NCBI GenBank assembly: GCA_024692205.1
Contig: JAILMX010000053.1
Location: 1-37,686 of the forward strand
Source of the DNA: Desulfovibrio sp.
Lineage (GTDB): Bacteria; Desulfobacterota; Desulfovibrionia; Desulfovibrionales; Desulfovibrionaceae
Reading direction: 5' to 3'
Length of the DNA: 37,686 nucleotides
Below, one piece after another: positions 1-8,140 of this stretch. Both the position numbers and the translations under genes were made by a program. The notes beneath the pieces are model-generated. The model was not told the origin of the DNA, made no database searches, and worked only from the letters and a program-made list of their open reading frames with translations. Numbering within the stretch: position 1 is the first letter of the stretch; each line of letters starts with the position of its first letter.

Positions 1-1
1 G

Positions 2-295
2 AACGAGGCGCTGACCAAGGTCGATGAATCCACCGACCTGGCCCGGCAGTCCGGCGACGCCCTCACGCAGATCGTGGAGAACATCGAGGAGACTTCAGAC
101 CAGGTGCAGGCCATCGCCACCGCGGCCGAGGAGCAGTCAGCCACCAGCGAGGAGATCAACCGCTCCATCACCACCGTGAACGAGATGTCAGGTCAGACCG
201 CTCAGGCCATGGACGAGGCCGCAAAAGCCGTCAGCGATCTCGCGCGGCAGACCGAATCGCTGGCCGCGCTCATTGAGGAAATGAAAAAGTCCTAA
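2..295 (+). CDS. Methyl-accepting chemotaxis protein, C-terminal fragment (5' truncated by window edge)
   Basis: Frame open from base 2: NEALTKVDESTDLARQSGDALTQIVENIEETSDQVQAIATAAEEQSATSEEINRSITTVNEMS, the typical C-terminal signalling-domain coiled coil of MCPs. Confidence 0.9.
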   Translation, partial: NEALTKVDESTDLARQSGDALTQIVENIEETSDQVQAIATAAEEQSATSEEINRSITTVNEMSGQTAQAMDEAAKAVSDLARQTESLAALIEEMKKS

Positions 296-370
296 CTGCG
301 TCCGCAGCTGCGTTGAATTGGCGACCTTGCCGATATTATACGTGTTCACGGCAAGATATCCCCGTAGTTA

Positions 371-435
371 CGCCGCCTTCCTGCCATCAGGCGGCGTGCT
401 GGAGCCCGCGAGTTATCTCCTTTCGCGGGCTCTTT
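371..435 (+). terminator. Tandem hairpins downstream of the MCP gene; the second is a likely rho-independent terminator
   Basis: Hairpin 1: cgccgcc(371-377)/ggcggcg(390-396). Hairpin 2: gagcccgcga(402-411)/tcgcgggctc(423-432), followed by ttt. Confidence 0.7.
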
Positions 436-652
436 CCGTGCCGACGCTCCGGACAAGATGCTTCTGCAGGTCGAGCTGCGCCTCGACGCCATCTTCGGCC
501 GGCGAGGGAAAGCCGGCGGCGACAGGGTGCATATAAAGAGAGGTGCCGCTCTCTTCAGTACTGAATCTGCAGAACGAAGCGGGATCCGCCAGCGAGCATG
601 CGAACGCGGCGGAGCCGCAGAGCGCGAGGAGAAGAGCGTTGTTCGTGCGCAT
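413..652 (-). CDS. Possible small exported protein (low support)
   Basis: From an internal Met: MRTNNALLLALCGSAAFACSLADPASF..., which looks like a signal peptide. However, its 3' end runs into the MCP terminator hairpin. Confidence 0.25.
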   Translation of the reverse strand: MRTNNALLLALCGSAAFACSLADPASFCRFSTEESGTSLYMHPVAAGFPSPAEDGVEAQLDLQKHLVRSVGTERARERR

Positions 653-1128
653 GGATGGCCTTCTTATCCTTCGCTTGTACTCCATCCTATCAAAAAGCCC
701 CCCCACTGAAATCCCTTCTCTCCGTCCTCTCCGAGCGCCCCTTTTCAGCGCCCGGAACTCGTCATGGCAGAGGCGGCGGCTTTCCGGCCGTCGGGAATGG
801 CAACGCGCCCTTCATCGCCTTCCACCGACCGACCCCGCCCCTCCTTTTCCTCCCTATTTCATTGACATTTAAGTGGAAACCAGTCATTAAACAGGTGCAG
901 TCTCAAACCACTGGAGGCTCTGGCAAGCGCCGGAATGCACTGCTGGTAAATGTGCCCGTAAGCAAAATTTTCTTAAAATATTTTTCACGAAGAATCCTGA
1001 AGGGATACATTAAGTTTTGTCGTCCGAAAAAGATGACTCTTTCCTTCGGGCTGTTCTTCGTCCTGTTCCCCTTTCGCCGCAGACAAACCGCGGCTGGATA
1101 AACAGTTCGACAGTGACAGCCGACATAC

Positions 1129-3807
1129 ATGACCGACACGAACTACAAGATTACCCCCATGTTCGAGCAGTACCTGCGCGTCAAGGCCGACTACCCCGAC
1201 GCACTGCTCTTCTTCAGGATGGGCGACTTCTACGAGCTCTTCTTCGACGATGCCGTAACGGCCTCACGAGAATTACAGATAGCGCTCACGAGCCGCAACA
1301 AGAACGCAGAATCGAACGTGCCTATGTGCGGTGTTCCGTGGCATTCATGCAAGGGCTACATCGCCCAGCTCATCGAAAAAGGCTACAAGATAGCTATCTG
1401 CGACCAGACCGAGGATCCCAAGGTGGCGAAAGGCTTGGTCAAACGGGCCGTCACGCGCGTCATCACCCCAGGCACGGTTCTGGAGGACGAAAATCTCGAC
1501 GCCGCAAGCCACAACTATCTCGGTGCCCTCTTCTTGTCGCCTGAAAAAGACCGCGGCGCTTTTGCCTGGGCTGACATCTCGACCGGCCAATGGTCCGGCG
1601 CGGAATTCAACCAAACGGCGGAGCTGTGGCAATGGGTGCGGAAACTATCACCGCGTGAACTGCTCGTGCAGGAGGACTGCCGTCCCCCAGCACACCAGAA
1701 CCTCGAGGGCACATACCTCGTCCGACGTCCTGCGGCGGATTTCGACCCTCGCCGTGCAGAGGAGCGCGTTCTACGCGCCCAGAAGGTACGCGACATGGCA
1801 TCTCTCGGCCTGCAAAACAAGGAACACCTTCTGCGGGCCTGCGGTGCCCTCCTCTGCTATATGGAGCAAACGCAGAAATGCGAAACCGGACAGCTCGCCC
1901 CCTTTGCGCCCCTCAATCTCAGCCGCCGCATGCTCATTGACGAGGTCACTGAGCGCAATCTCGAAATCTTCACATGCCTGAACGGACGCAAAGGCAAGGG
2001 CACCCTGCGGCATGTCGTTGACAAAACGCTCACTCCCATGGGAGCACGACTGCTTGAGGACATGCTGCGCCACCCCTGGCGGGAACGCAAGCCCATCGAG
2101 CAGATACAGAACGCCGTGTCCTTCTTCTTTGGCGATGACCAACGCAGGAAGCGACTGCGCGAGGCCCTCAAAAATGTCTATGACCTTGAACGGCTCACCA
2201 CGCGCATAGCCCTGAACCGCTGCACGCCGCATGACTTCGTCGCCCTGCGCAACACGCTCGCGGCAGTACCCGCGGTGTACGACGCCCTGCAGGACGATGG
2301 GCAGGCTGGAGATAGCCCGGCAGCCCCGCCTGCTGACTCGGAAAAAACACTTCCTCCGCTTCTGGCGCAGCTTGTGCGCTCGTGGGATCCCCTGACCGAC
2401 TGCGCGGTTCTTCTTGAAAGCGCCCTTACTGACAATCCCCCCATTCTCATCACCGAAGGCGGACTCTTCAAGATGGGCTACAACGCCGAGCTCGACGCCA
2501 TGCTCGACCTTGTCGAACACGGCGAGCAGAAACTTCAGGCCATGCTTGAGAAGGAAAGGACGGAAACCGGCCTGCAGAAACTCAAGCTCGGCTACAACCG
2601 CGTCTTCGGCTATTATTACGAGGTTTCGCGTGCCGTAAACATGTCGACGCCGCCTGATCATTTCATACGGCGTCAGACGCTCGCAAACGGTGAACGCTTT
2701 ACGACGACGGCTCTGAAGTCTCTTGAAAGCGACATCCTCTCGGCATCGGAGAAACAGAAAGCCCTTGAATACTCGCTCTTTCAAGAGTTGCGCAGCCATA
2801 TCGCTTCATTGCGTGAACGGCTGCTCCACCTAGCCGACCTCATCGCCCAGCTCGACTACTGGCAATGCCTTGCGGAAACAGGCCGCATCAACGGCTGGGT
2901 ACGGCCTGAACTATCGGAATCTCCCATGCTCGACATAGAGGATGGGCGCCATCCCGTCGTGGAAGAAATCGCCGGCCGAGCGAACTTCGTTCCCAATTCC
3001 ATACGACTTGAGCCAGGGCACAGCTTCTGCTTGCTCACGGGCCCGAACATGGCAGGCAAATCGACCGTGCTTCGTCAGGTGGCCCTGATATGCCTGCTCG
3101 CGCAGATGGGCTCCATGGTGCCCGCGACCCATGCGACCCTCGGTCTAACCGACCGACTTTTCTCACGCGTTGGCGCCTCCGATGACCTTGCCAGGGGCGA
3201 AAGCACCTTCATGGTCGAGATGATGGAAACCGCCCGCATACTACGCCAGTCCACACGCCAGAGCCTCGTCATTCTCGACGAGATAGGTCGCGGCACGAGC
3301 ACCTTCGATGGCCTCGCCATCGCCTGGGCCGTGGTGGAGCATCTGGTGAAACGAGCCGACGGCGCCCTGCGAACCCTCTTCGCCACGCACTACCACGAAC
3401 TCACGGTGCTTGAAGGGCAGATTCCCTCCGTGTTCACCATGAACATCGCCATCAGGGAATATAACGGCGACATCCTCTTTCTGCATAAGCTCATACCCGG
3501 CCCCGCAGACCGCAGCTACGGCGTGGAAGTTGCTCGCCTTGCGGGCGTGCCAGCGCCCGTGGTGCAACGCGCGCGCTTCATCCTAAAAAATCTTGAAGAC
3601 GGTCGAAGGGGCGATGAGAAACAGACCGCCCATACTGTCGCCATGGCATTGCCCGGCATGGAACGGCCCACGGCATCCTCTCCCCAGCCGAAAGCCAAGG
3701 AACATCCCGTGATCAAGGCTCTACGCTCGCTCGACCCGCAAAGGATGAGCCCCTTGGACGCGCTGACAACAGTGATCAGTTGGAAGAATCTCCTGAAGGA
3801 GGAATGA
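1129..3807 (+). CDS. mutS: DNA mismatch repair protein MutS
   Basis: MutS domain I (MFEQYLRVKADYPDALLFFRMGDFYELFFDDA), Walker A (LTGPNMAGKSTVLRQ), Walker B and downstream motifs (LVILDEIGRGTSTFDGLAIAWAV, FATHYHEL). Confidence 0.98.
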   Translation: MTDTNYKITPMFEQYLRVKADYPDALLFFRMGDFYELFFDDAVTASRELQIALTSRNKNAESNVPMCGVPWHSCKGYIAQLIEKGYKIAICDQTEDPKVAKGLVKRAVTRVITPGTVLEDENLDAASHNYLGALFLSPEKDRGAFAWADISTGQWSGAEFNQTAELWQWVRKLSPRELLVQEDCRPPAHQNLEGTYLVRRPAADFDPRRAEERVLRAQKVRDMASLGLQNKEHLLRACGALLCYMEQTQKCETGQLAPFAPLNLSRRMLIDEVTERNLEIFTCLNGRKGKGTLRHVVDKTLTPMGARLLEDMLRHPWRERKPIEQIQNAVSFFFGDDQRRKRLREALKNVYDLERLTTRIALNRCTPHDFVALRNTLAAVPAVYDALQDDGQAGDSPAAPPADSEKTLPPLLAQLVRSWDPLTDCAVLLESALTDNPPILITEGGLFKMGYNAELDAMLDLVEHGEQKLQAMLEKERTETGLQKLKLGYNRVFGYYYEVSRAVNMSTPPDHFIRRQTLANGERFTTTALKSLESDILSASEKQKALEYSLFQELRSHIASLRERLLHLADLIAQLDYWQCLAETGRINGWVRPELSESPMLDIEDGRHPVVEEIAGRANFVPNSIRLEPGHSFCLLTGPNMAGKSTVLRQVALICLLAQMGSMVPATHATLGLTDRLFSRVGASDDLARGESTFMVEMMETARILRQSTRQSLVILDEIGRGTSTFDGLAIAWAVVEHLVKRADGALRTLFATHYHELTVLEGQIPSVFTMNIAIREYNGDILFLHKLIPGPADRSYGVEVARLAGVPAPVVQRARFILKNLEDGRRGDEKQTAHTVAMALPGMERPTASSPQPKAKEHPVIKALRSLDPQRMSPLDALTTVISWKNLLKEE

Positions 3808-3861
3808 GGGCCCCCCCATCAGTCCCCCCCAGATGAAACCTCCACTATCACCCATACGACC

Positions 3862-4260
3862 ATGAGTTACTTTTCAACGAACGTCATCCAGCTCATAGCG
3901 GAGCAGAAAATTGAGGAAGCCCAGTCAAAAGGCATGTTCGACGACCTGCCGGGCAAGGGGCACCCCCTTGAACTCGAAGATGACAGCAACATCCCCGAAG
4001 AGTTGCGCATGGCCTACAAGATATTGCACAACGCGGGCTGTCTGCCGCCGGAGATACAGGAGCGCAAAGAAATCAACCGACTCATCGACCTTCTTGAACA
4101 GTGCGAAGATGAGCAGAAGCGCGTTGTTGAGATGCAAAAGCTGCGCATCATGATTGACCGCAGCCGGGCTCGTTTCAAGCATGACATCCGCATCGAGCAG
4201 GACAATCCCTACTACGACCAGATACTCGATCGCTTAACCTCCCTGCAAAAAAAGAAATAG
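3862..4260 (+). CDS. DUF1992 family protein (DnaJ-C28-like conserved domain)
   Basis: IQLIAEQKIEEAQSKGMFDDLPGKGHPLELEDDSNIPEELRMAYKILHNAGCLPPEIQERKEI is the diagnostic DUF1992 pattern. Confidence 0.9.
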   Translation: MSYFSTNVIQLIAEQKIEEAQSKGMFDDLPGKGHPLELEDDSNIPEELRMAYKILHNAGCLPPEIQERKEINRLIDLLEQCEDEQKRVVEMQKLRIMIDRSRARFKHDIRIEQDNPYYDQILDRLTSLQKKK

Positions 4261-4267
4261 CGCACCG

Positions 4268-6031
4268 TTAGTTCTTCCTCTTCGCGAGTGCCTCCCGTAT
4301 GCCCTTAAGGTGTACTGCGGGGATGACGTCTTCCTGCACGCGTTTCACCGTCAGTGCCGATGGCCCCTTGTCACGGACAAAAGCGACATGTTTCTCAAAA
4401 GCCGAGACGTTCTCCCGCATGCGCTTACTCAAAGAATCCTTGCCGCCGTATTCCTTCTTGATCTCCACGAACTTCGCCTGCACGAGGGGGGCAGGCAGAT
4501 TCGCCACCTGCTGCACGCCGAGCATATAGTATTTGGTCGATGCGTCGAGTATGGAAAAATGCTCAAGCATCTTCTCGTACAGTTTGTCGATGTGTTCCTT
4601 ATCCAGATTACCCGATTCCTTCTTGATGGCGGATGGTATGTACCAGCAACGGAATGCCAGCCCGCGCAACACTTCGGCCATGTAGACTCCCGACCGCAAA
4701 GCGCCAAGCACGGCGGCATCCTTCTCCCTTTCACGGGCCACGTTGCTGTCCACGACGATGTCGCGCAACTGAGCCAGATTGCTCTGCATGAAGGGCGACC
4801 CCGCCGCCGCAATCACCTTGTCAAGCTCGCTCAGGGGCGTACCGTGCGCATCGAGAGTCACAAGGCGATCCTTTCCCTTGCTGCCGTCAGCAGGTTTCTC
4901 CTGAGCGGGCTCGGGCTTCCGAGGATTGCCACTCTGGCCAGACATCGCGCTGAATTCCGCGTTGATCTCACGGGCACGCTTGTCACCAGGTACATTCAAA
5001 TTCGTCAGGACAAGCCGCATACCGAGATTGCGCGCCGCATAGGGACGCACCTTCCCCCCGGCCTCGGACTTGCCGAAGACAGAAAGCTCGATGCGCTTTC
5101 CGGGGTAGACGGCCGTCTCATCCGACGAAAGAAAACTGCCCCCCTTGCTCACCCAACCGCCGTGGGCGCCATGCAGGCGTCTCACCGTGCCGCCGCCTTC
5201 AGAATCGGCTACGGTGAAACGGAAAGCGCTCTCAACAGGTTCAGCGACATTTCCAGCCGTATCGTACAGGCCGAGGGGATTGGGGTTCTTCGTTCCGATG
5301 ACGGAGGGATTCTCCGTGCCAAAGACAGCGTAATCTTCTACAGACTTTCCCTCCTCAAGAGGAAAATCGTCGTAATTCAGTTTCTCCGGCGGCAGATTGC
5401 CGCCGCGGGCGGCGAATTCCCACTCTTCCTCGAAGGGCAGGCGTAGATAGGCTGGCGAACCGTCTATCGAGGGCAGACTTTGGGCATGATTATCCATAAG
5501 CCACTGATTGTACTTGCACAGGAACTGCTGCATGTCGTACCAGCTGATGCCGGTCTTGGGTTTTGCGGCATCAGCGCCTTGCGAGGGAGTTCCATCCCCC
5601 ATGACGGCCTGCCATTGGGCGTTCGTCACTTCGTATTTGCCGATGAAATAATACATATAGGCGCCGGCCTCATCGGCAGGCAGTATTTTACGCCAGTCCG
5701 CGGGGAGGTCATTCTGCCTGAACGGGGCGCTCACATAGGCCTCGCGGCGACTCTCGTAAATCTTTCTCTCCCCGTCCGGCTGGGAGACACCCATGGAGAA
5801 ACGCTTGTCGTACAGAACGCCCTTTGCGGGTATGGCGACAGTCCTGAATACCATGGTAAGACCGTTCGGCATGGGGAGCACAATGTCATCCGGCGCCTTT
5901 TGGGGATTACAGGGATCGTTTGCAGCCTGGGCCCCCTGACCGGCGGGGCGCAAGGCGGCATAGGAAGGAGACGGCGCCGTAAAGGCGAGACAACACATCA
6001 GGAATAGCGACAAGGCATGCGTTTTCAGCAT
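4268..6031 (-). CDS. Secreted SUMF1/formylglycine-generating-enzyme-fold protein with C-terminal extension, probably non-catalytic
   Basis: Start chosen at MLKTHALSLFLMCCLAFTAPSPSYA (signal peptide). FGE-fold motifs: KYEVTNAQWQAVMG, SWYDMQQFLCKYNQW, YLRLPFEEEWEFAARGG, GLYDTAGNVAE, KGGSF, NLGMRLV. No Cys in the catalytic-site region (RPYAARNLGMRLV). Confidence 0.8.
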   Translation of the reverse strand: MLKTHALSLFLMCCLAFTAPSPSYAALRPAGQGAQAANDPCNPQKAPDDIVLPMPNGLTMVFRTVAIPAKGVLYDKRFSMGVSQPDGERKIYESRREAYVSAPFRQNDLPADWRKILPADEAGAYMYYFIGKYEVTNAQWQAVMGDGTPSQGADAAKPKTGISWYDMQQFLCKYNQWLMDNHAQSLPSIDGSPAYLRLPFEEEWEFAARGGNLPPEKLNYDDFPLEEGKSVEDYAVFGTENPSVIGTKNPNPLGLYDTAGNVAEPVESAFRFTVADSEGGGTVRRLHGAHGGWVSKGGSFLSSDETAVYPGKRIELSVFGKSEAGGKVRPYAARNLGMRLVLTNLNVPGDKRAREINAEFSAMSGQSGNPRKPEPAQEKPADGSKGKDRLVTLDAHGTPLSELDKVIAAAGSPFMQSNLAQLRDIVVDSNVAREREKDAAVLGALRSGVYMAEVLRGLAFRCWYIPSAIKKESGNLDKEHIDKLYEKMLEHFSILDASTKYYMLGVQQVANLPAPLVQAKFVEIKKEYGGKDSLSKRMRENVSAFEKHVAFVRDKGPSALTVKRVQEDVIPAVHLKGIREALAKRKN

Positions 6032-6069
6032 TGGACTATCTCTTAGCAAAAGGGGACTCCGAACAGTCG

Positions 6070-7296
6070 TCAATTGTCACGGATAACGGCTGAAGGTTCA
6101 ACGTTGCGAGCATGGAATGCGGCCTGGAGGGAAGCCAACAGGGAGAGCGCCTGCACCCCAGCGAAGATGACGAAACAATTCACGAAAGATATGGTGCAGA
6201 CGCTCGCACCGCCGATGCGAGCGGAGAATTGCATGTCGACAGCGACAGCAACGACGGCGTACAGGCAAAAGGCGAGAAGGCAGCCAAAGACGCCTGTCAG
6301 AAGGGCCTGGACGGCGGGAAAAAGCAGAAGGGAATCACCCGTGTATCCCAAGAGGCGCATCATGCCGAGCATCCTCTCCTTGCGGCGCACTGAGGCCTGC
6401 ATGGAGCTCAGCATGAAAGCGAGAAATCCAGCTCCGGCCGTGACCGCGATGATCATGACAACGGAGGATATTGAACTGTCAATCTGCCGTATGCCGGCAA
6501 TCTCCCGCGCTTTTGTTCCCACAATGATGTTATGGCCACGGAACCATGCGTCGAGAGTCTCGACGCCCTCCAAAGTACGTGCATAGGCAACGAAGGAATC
6601 ATAACGGCGTTCAGTTGGCGGTTCAGAGCCCGTCCAGTTGCGGCTTGGCACGGCTATGCCGTCGCGGAAGTCTTGTATGTCGTTCATCACGGGCAGTTGC
6701 ATGAGTATTCTGTCCTTGCCGGTCGCACTCTGCGGCAACACGCCCGTCACGCGAATATCGAGGCTCTGGCTCTCGCGCTTGCCGCCTTCAAGACGGCGAC
6801 CGAGAGACGCCCTCACGACATCGCCAACAGAAACCCCCAGCTTGCGTGCCGAGGAGGTGGAGAAGACGGCCCCGACGCCGCCATCCCTGTCAATGGGGGG
6901 CACGACGATTCCGGCCCGCTCAAGAACGGGATCCCCCTGGGCTGTCGGCTCAAGATCAACGGTCAGCATAGCGCCCGACGGGGCGAAAAGCTGAAGCTCC
7001 GCGGCCACGCCGCGGGTACGGCCCACGCAGAAACGTGCTTCCGGCAAACGCCTCACAGTATCGAAGAATTCATCGGAGAAACCGCCTGCAGGCATGGTCT
7101 GCGGTGTGATGACAAGAACAGCCGGATCATTCGTCAGCTGGTTCTTCATGTGCGCGATAACGCCGGTATGCACCCCGTGCAGAACAAGCAGGGGGGCCAG
7201 CATACTCGCGAGAGCCAGTACAGCACAGAAGGAAAGTCGGAACTCATGCATCCAATCTCTGACGGAAAGCCGTACGGCAGAGGAAAGGGTGTTCAT
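6070..7296 (-). CDS. ABC transporter permease, FtsX/MacB/LolC-E-like
   Basis: N-terminal TM (FCAVLALASMLAPLLVLHGV), a large periplasmic-like domain, then a C-terminal multi-TM region (VVMIIAVTAGAGFLAFMLSSMQASVRRKERMLGMMRLLGYTGDSLLLFPAVQALLTGVFGCLLAFCLYAVV). Start overlaps the stop of the upstream ATPase gene. Confidence 0.85.
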   Translation of the reverse strand: MNTLSSAVRLSVRDWMHEFRLSFCAVLALASMLAPLLVLHGVHTGVIAHMKNQLTNDPAVLVITPQTMPAGGFSDEFFDTVRRLPEARFCVGRTRGVAAELQLFAPSGAMLTVDLEPTAQGDPVLERAGIVVPPIDRDGGVGAVFSTSSARKLGVSVGDVVRASLGRRLEGGKRESQSLDIRVTGVLPQSATGKDRILMQLPVMNDIQDFRDGIAVPSRNWTGSEPPTERRYDSFVAYARTLEGVETLDAWFRGHNIIVGTKAREIAGIRQIDSSISSVVMIIAVTAGAGFLAFMLSSMQASVRRKERMLGMMRLLGYTGDSLLLFPAVQALLTGVFGCLLAFCLYAVVAVAVDMQFSARIGGASVCTISFVNCFVIFAGVQALSLLASLQAAFHARNVEPSAVIRDN

Positions 7297-8075
7297 CGCT
7301 CCCCCCTCCCTCCGTCGGTCAATCTGTCTTCCACTTCGACCGAGGTCTCTCCGCCTTCTGCATGCACCGCCATATCGACGTTGCGGATCGAGAACGTTTC
7401 GCTAAATGAGTCAAGAAGCATCCTGTCATGCGACACCATGACGACGGCGACGCCCTGTTTTTGCGCGATGCCGCCGAAAAGATTCATGACTTCATGAGCT
7501 TTGGGGGGATCAAGAGCGGCCGTCGGCTCATCGGCCAGAACGATGTCCGGTGATGGTGCGAGCGCCATGCATATCGCCGCTCGCTGGCGCTCACCCACCG
7601 AAAGTGTGGCCGGCATGGCGTGTCTACGGTGTGTGATCCCCAGTTGTTCGAGCAATTCATCAGACTTTGCGCGGGCCTCTTCCCCACTCTTCTCAGCAAG
7701 CTGGGCCGTGAGCAGGATGTTCTCTTCCACGTTCAGAAAAGGGAGAAGATCGCCTGTCTGGAGCACATAGCCCATGTGGAGGCGCCTTATGCGGGCCATC
7801 TCGTCCTGCCTGTCATGCTGCCACAACGCCTTCACATCCACGGCATTCCCTTCTCGTCCCTTGGGGAAAAAAAGGAACGTGCTGGGGGCTTTTCCATCCA
7901 CCGCATCCGCGTCGGGCCGCAACAGCATGGCAAGGATGTCGAGAAGAGTGCTCTTGCCGCAACCGCTCTCGCCGGTCACGGCCACAAATTCGCCGGCTTT
8001 CACATGAAAATGTCTGACCGACAGGGAATAGCCGTCCCGGCTTTTCCCCACGTTTTCAAGTTCCAGAAGAGTCAT
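7293..8075 (-). CDS. ABC transporter ATP-binding protein (LolD/MacB-like)
   Basis: Start chosen at MTLLELENVGKSRDGYSL. Walker A GESGCGKST; Q-loop MGYVLQTG; signature LSVGERQR; Walker B DIVLADEPTAALD; H-loop VMVSHD. Confidence 0.95.
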   Translation of the reverse strand: MTLLELENVGKSRDGYSLSVRHFHVKAGEFVAVTGESGCGKSTLLDILAMLLRPDADAVDGKAPSTFLFFPKGREGNAVDVKALWQHDRQDEMARIRRLHMGYVLQTGDLLPFLNVEENILLTAQLAEKSGEEARAKSDELLEQLGITHRRHAMPATLSVGERQRAAICMALAPSPDIVLADEPTAALDPPKAHEVMNLFGGIAQKQGVAVVMVSHDRMLLDSFSETFSIRNVDMAVHAEGGETSVEVEDRLTDGGRGER

Positions 8076-8140
8076 AGGCGCTTGTCCCCGAAAAGCAGTC
8101 GTCCGCCACACCTCATACGTTTCCTGAAACACAACATAAA

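Noticed and set aside
1771-2799. 342-aa minus-strand ORF inside mutS
   Set aside because: Antisense to unmistakable mutS.
4310-5446. 378-aa plus-strand ORF opposite the FGE-fold gene
   Set aside because: Shadow ORF with no domain signature; the minus-strand product has a signal peptide and fold motifs.
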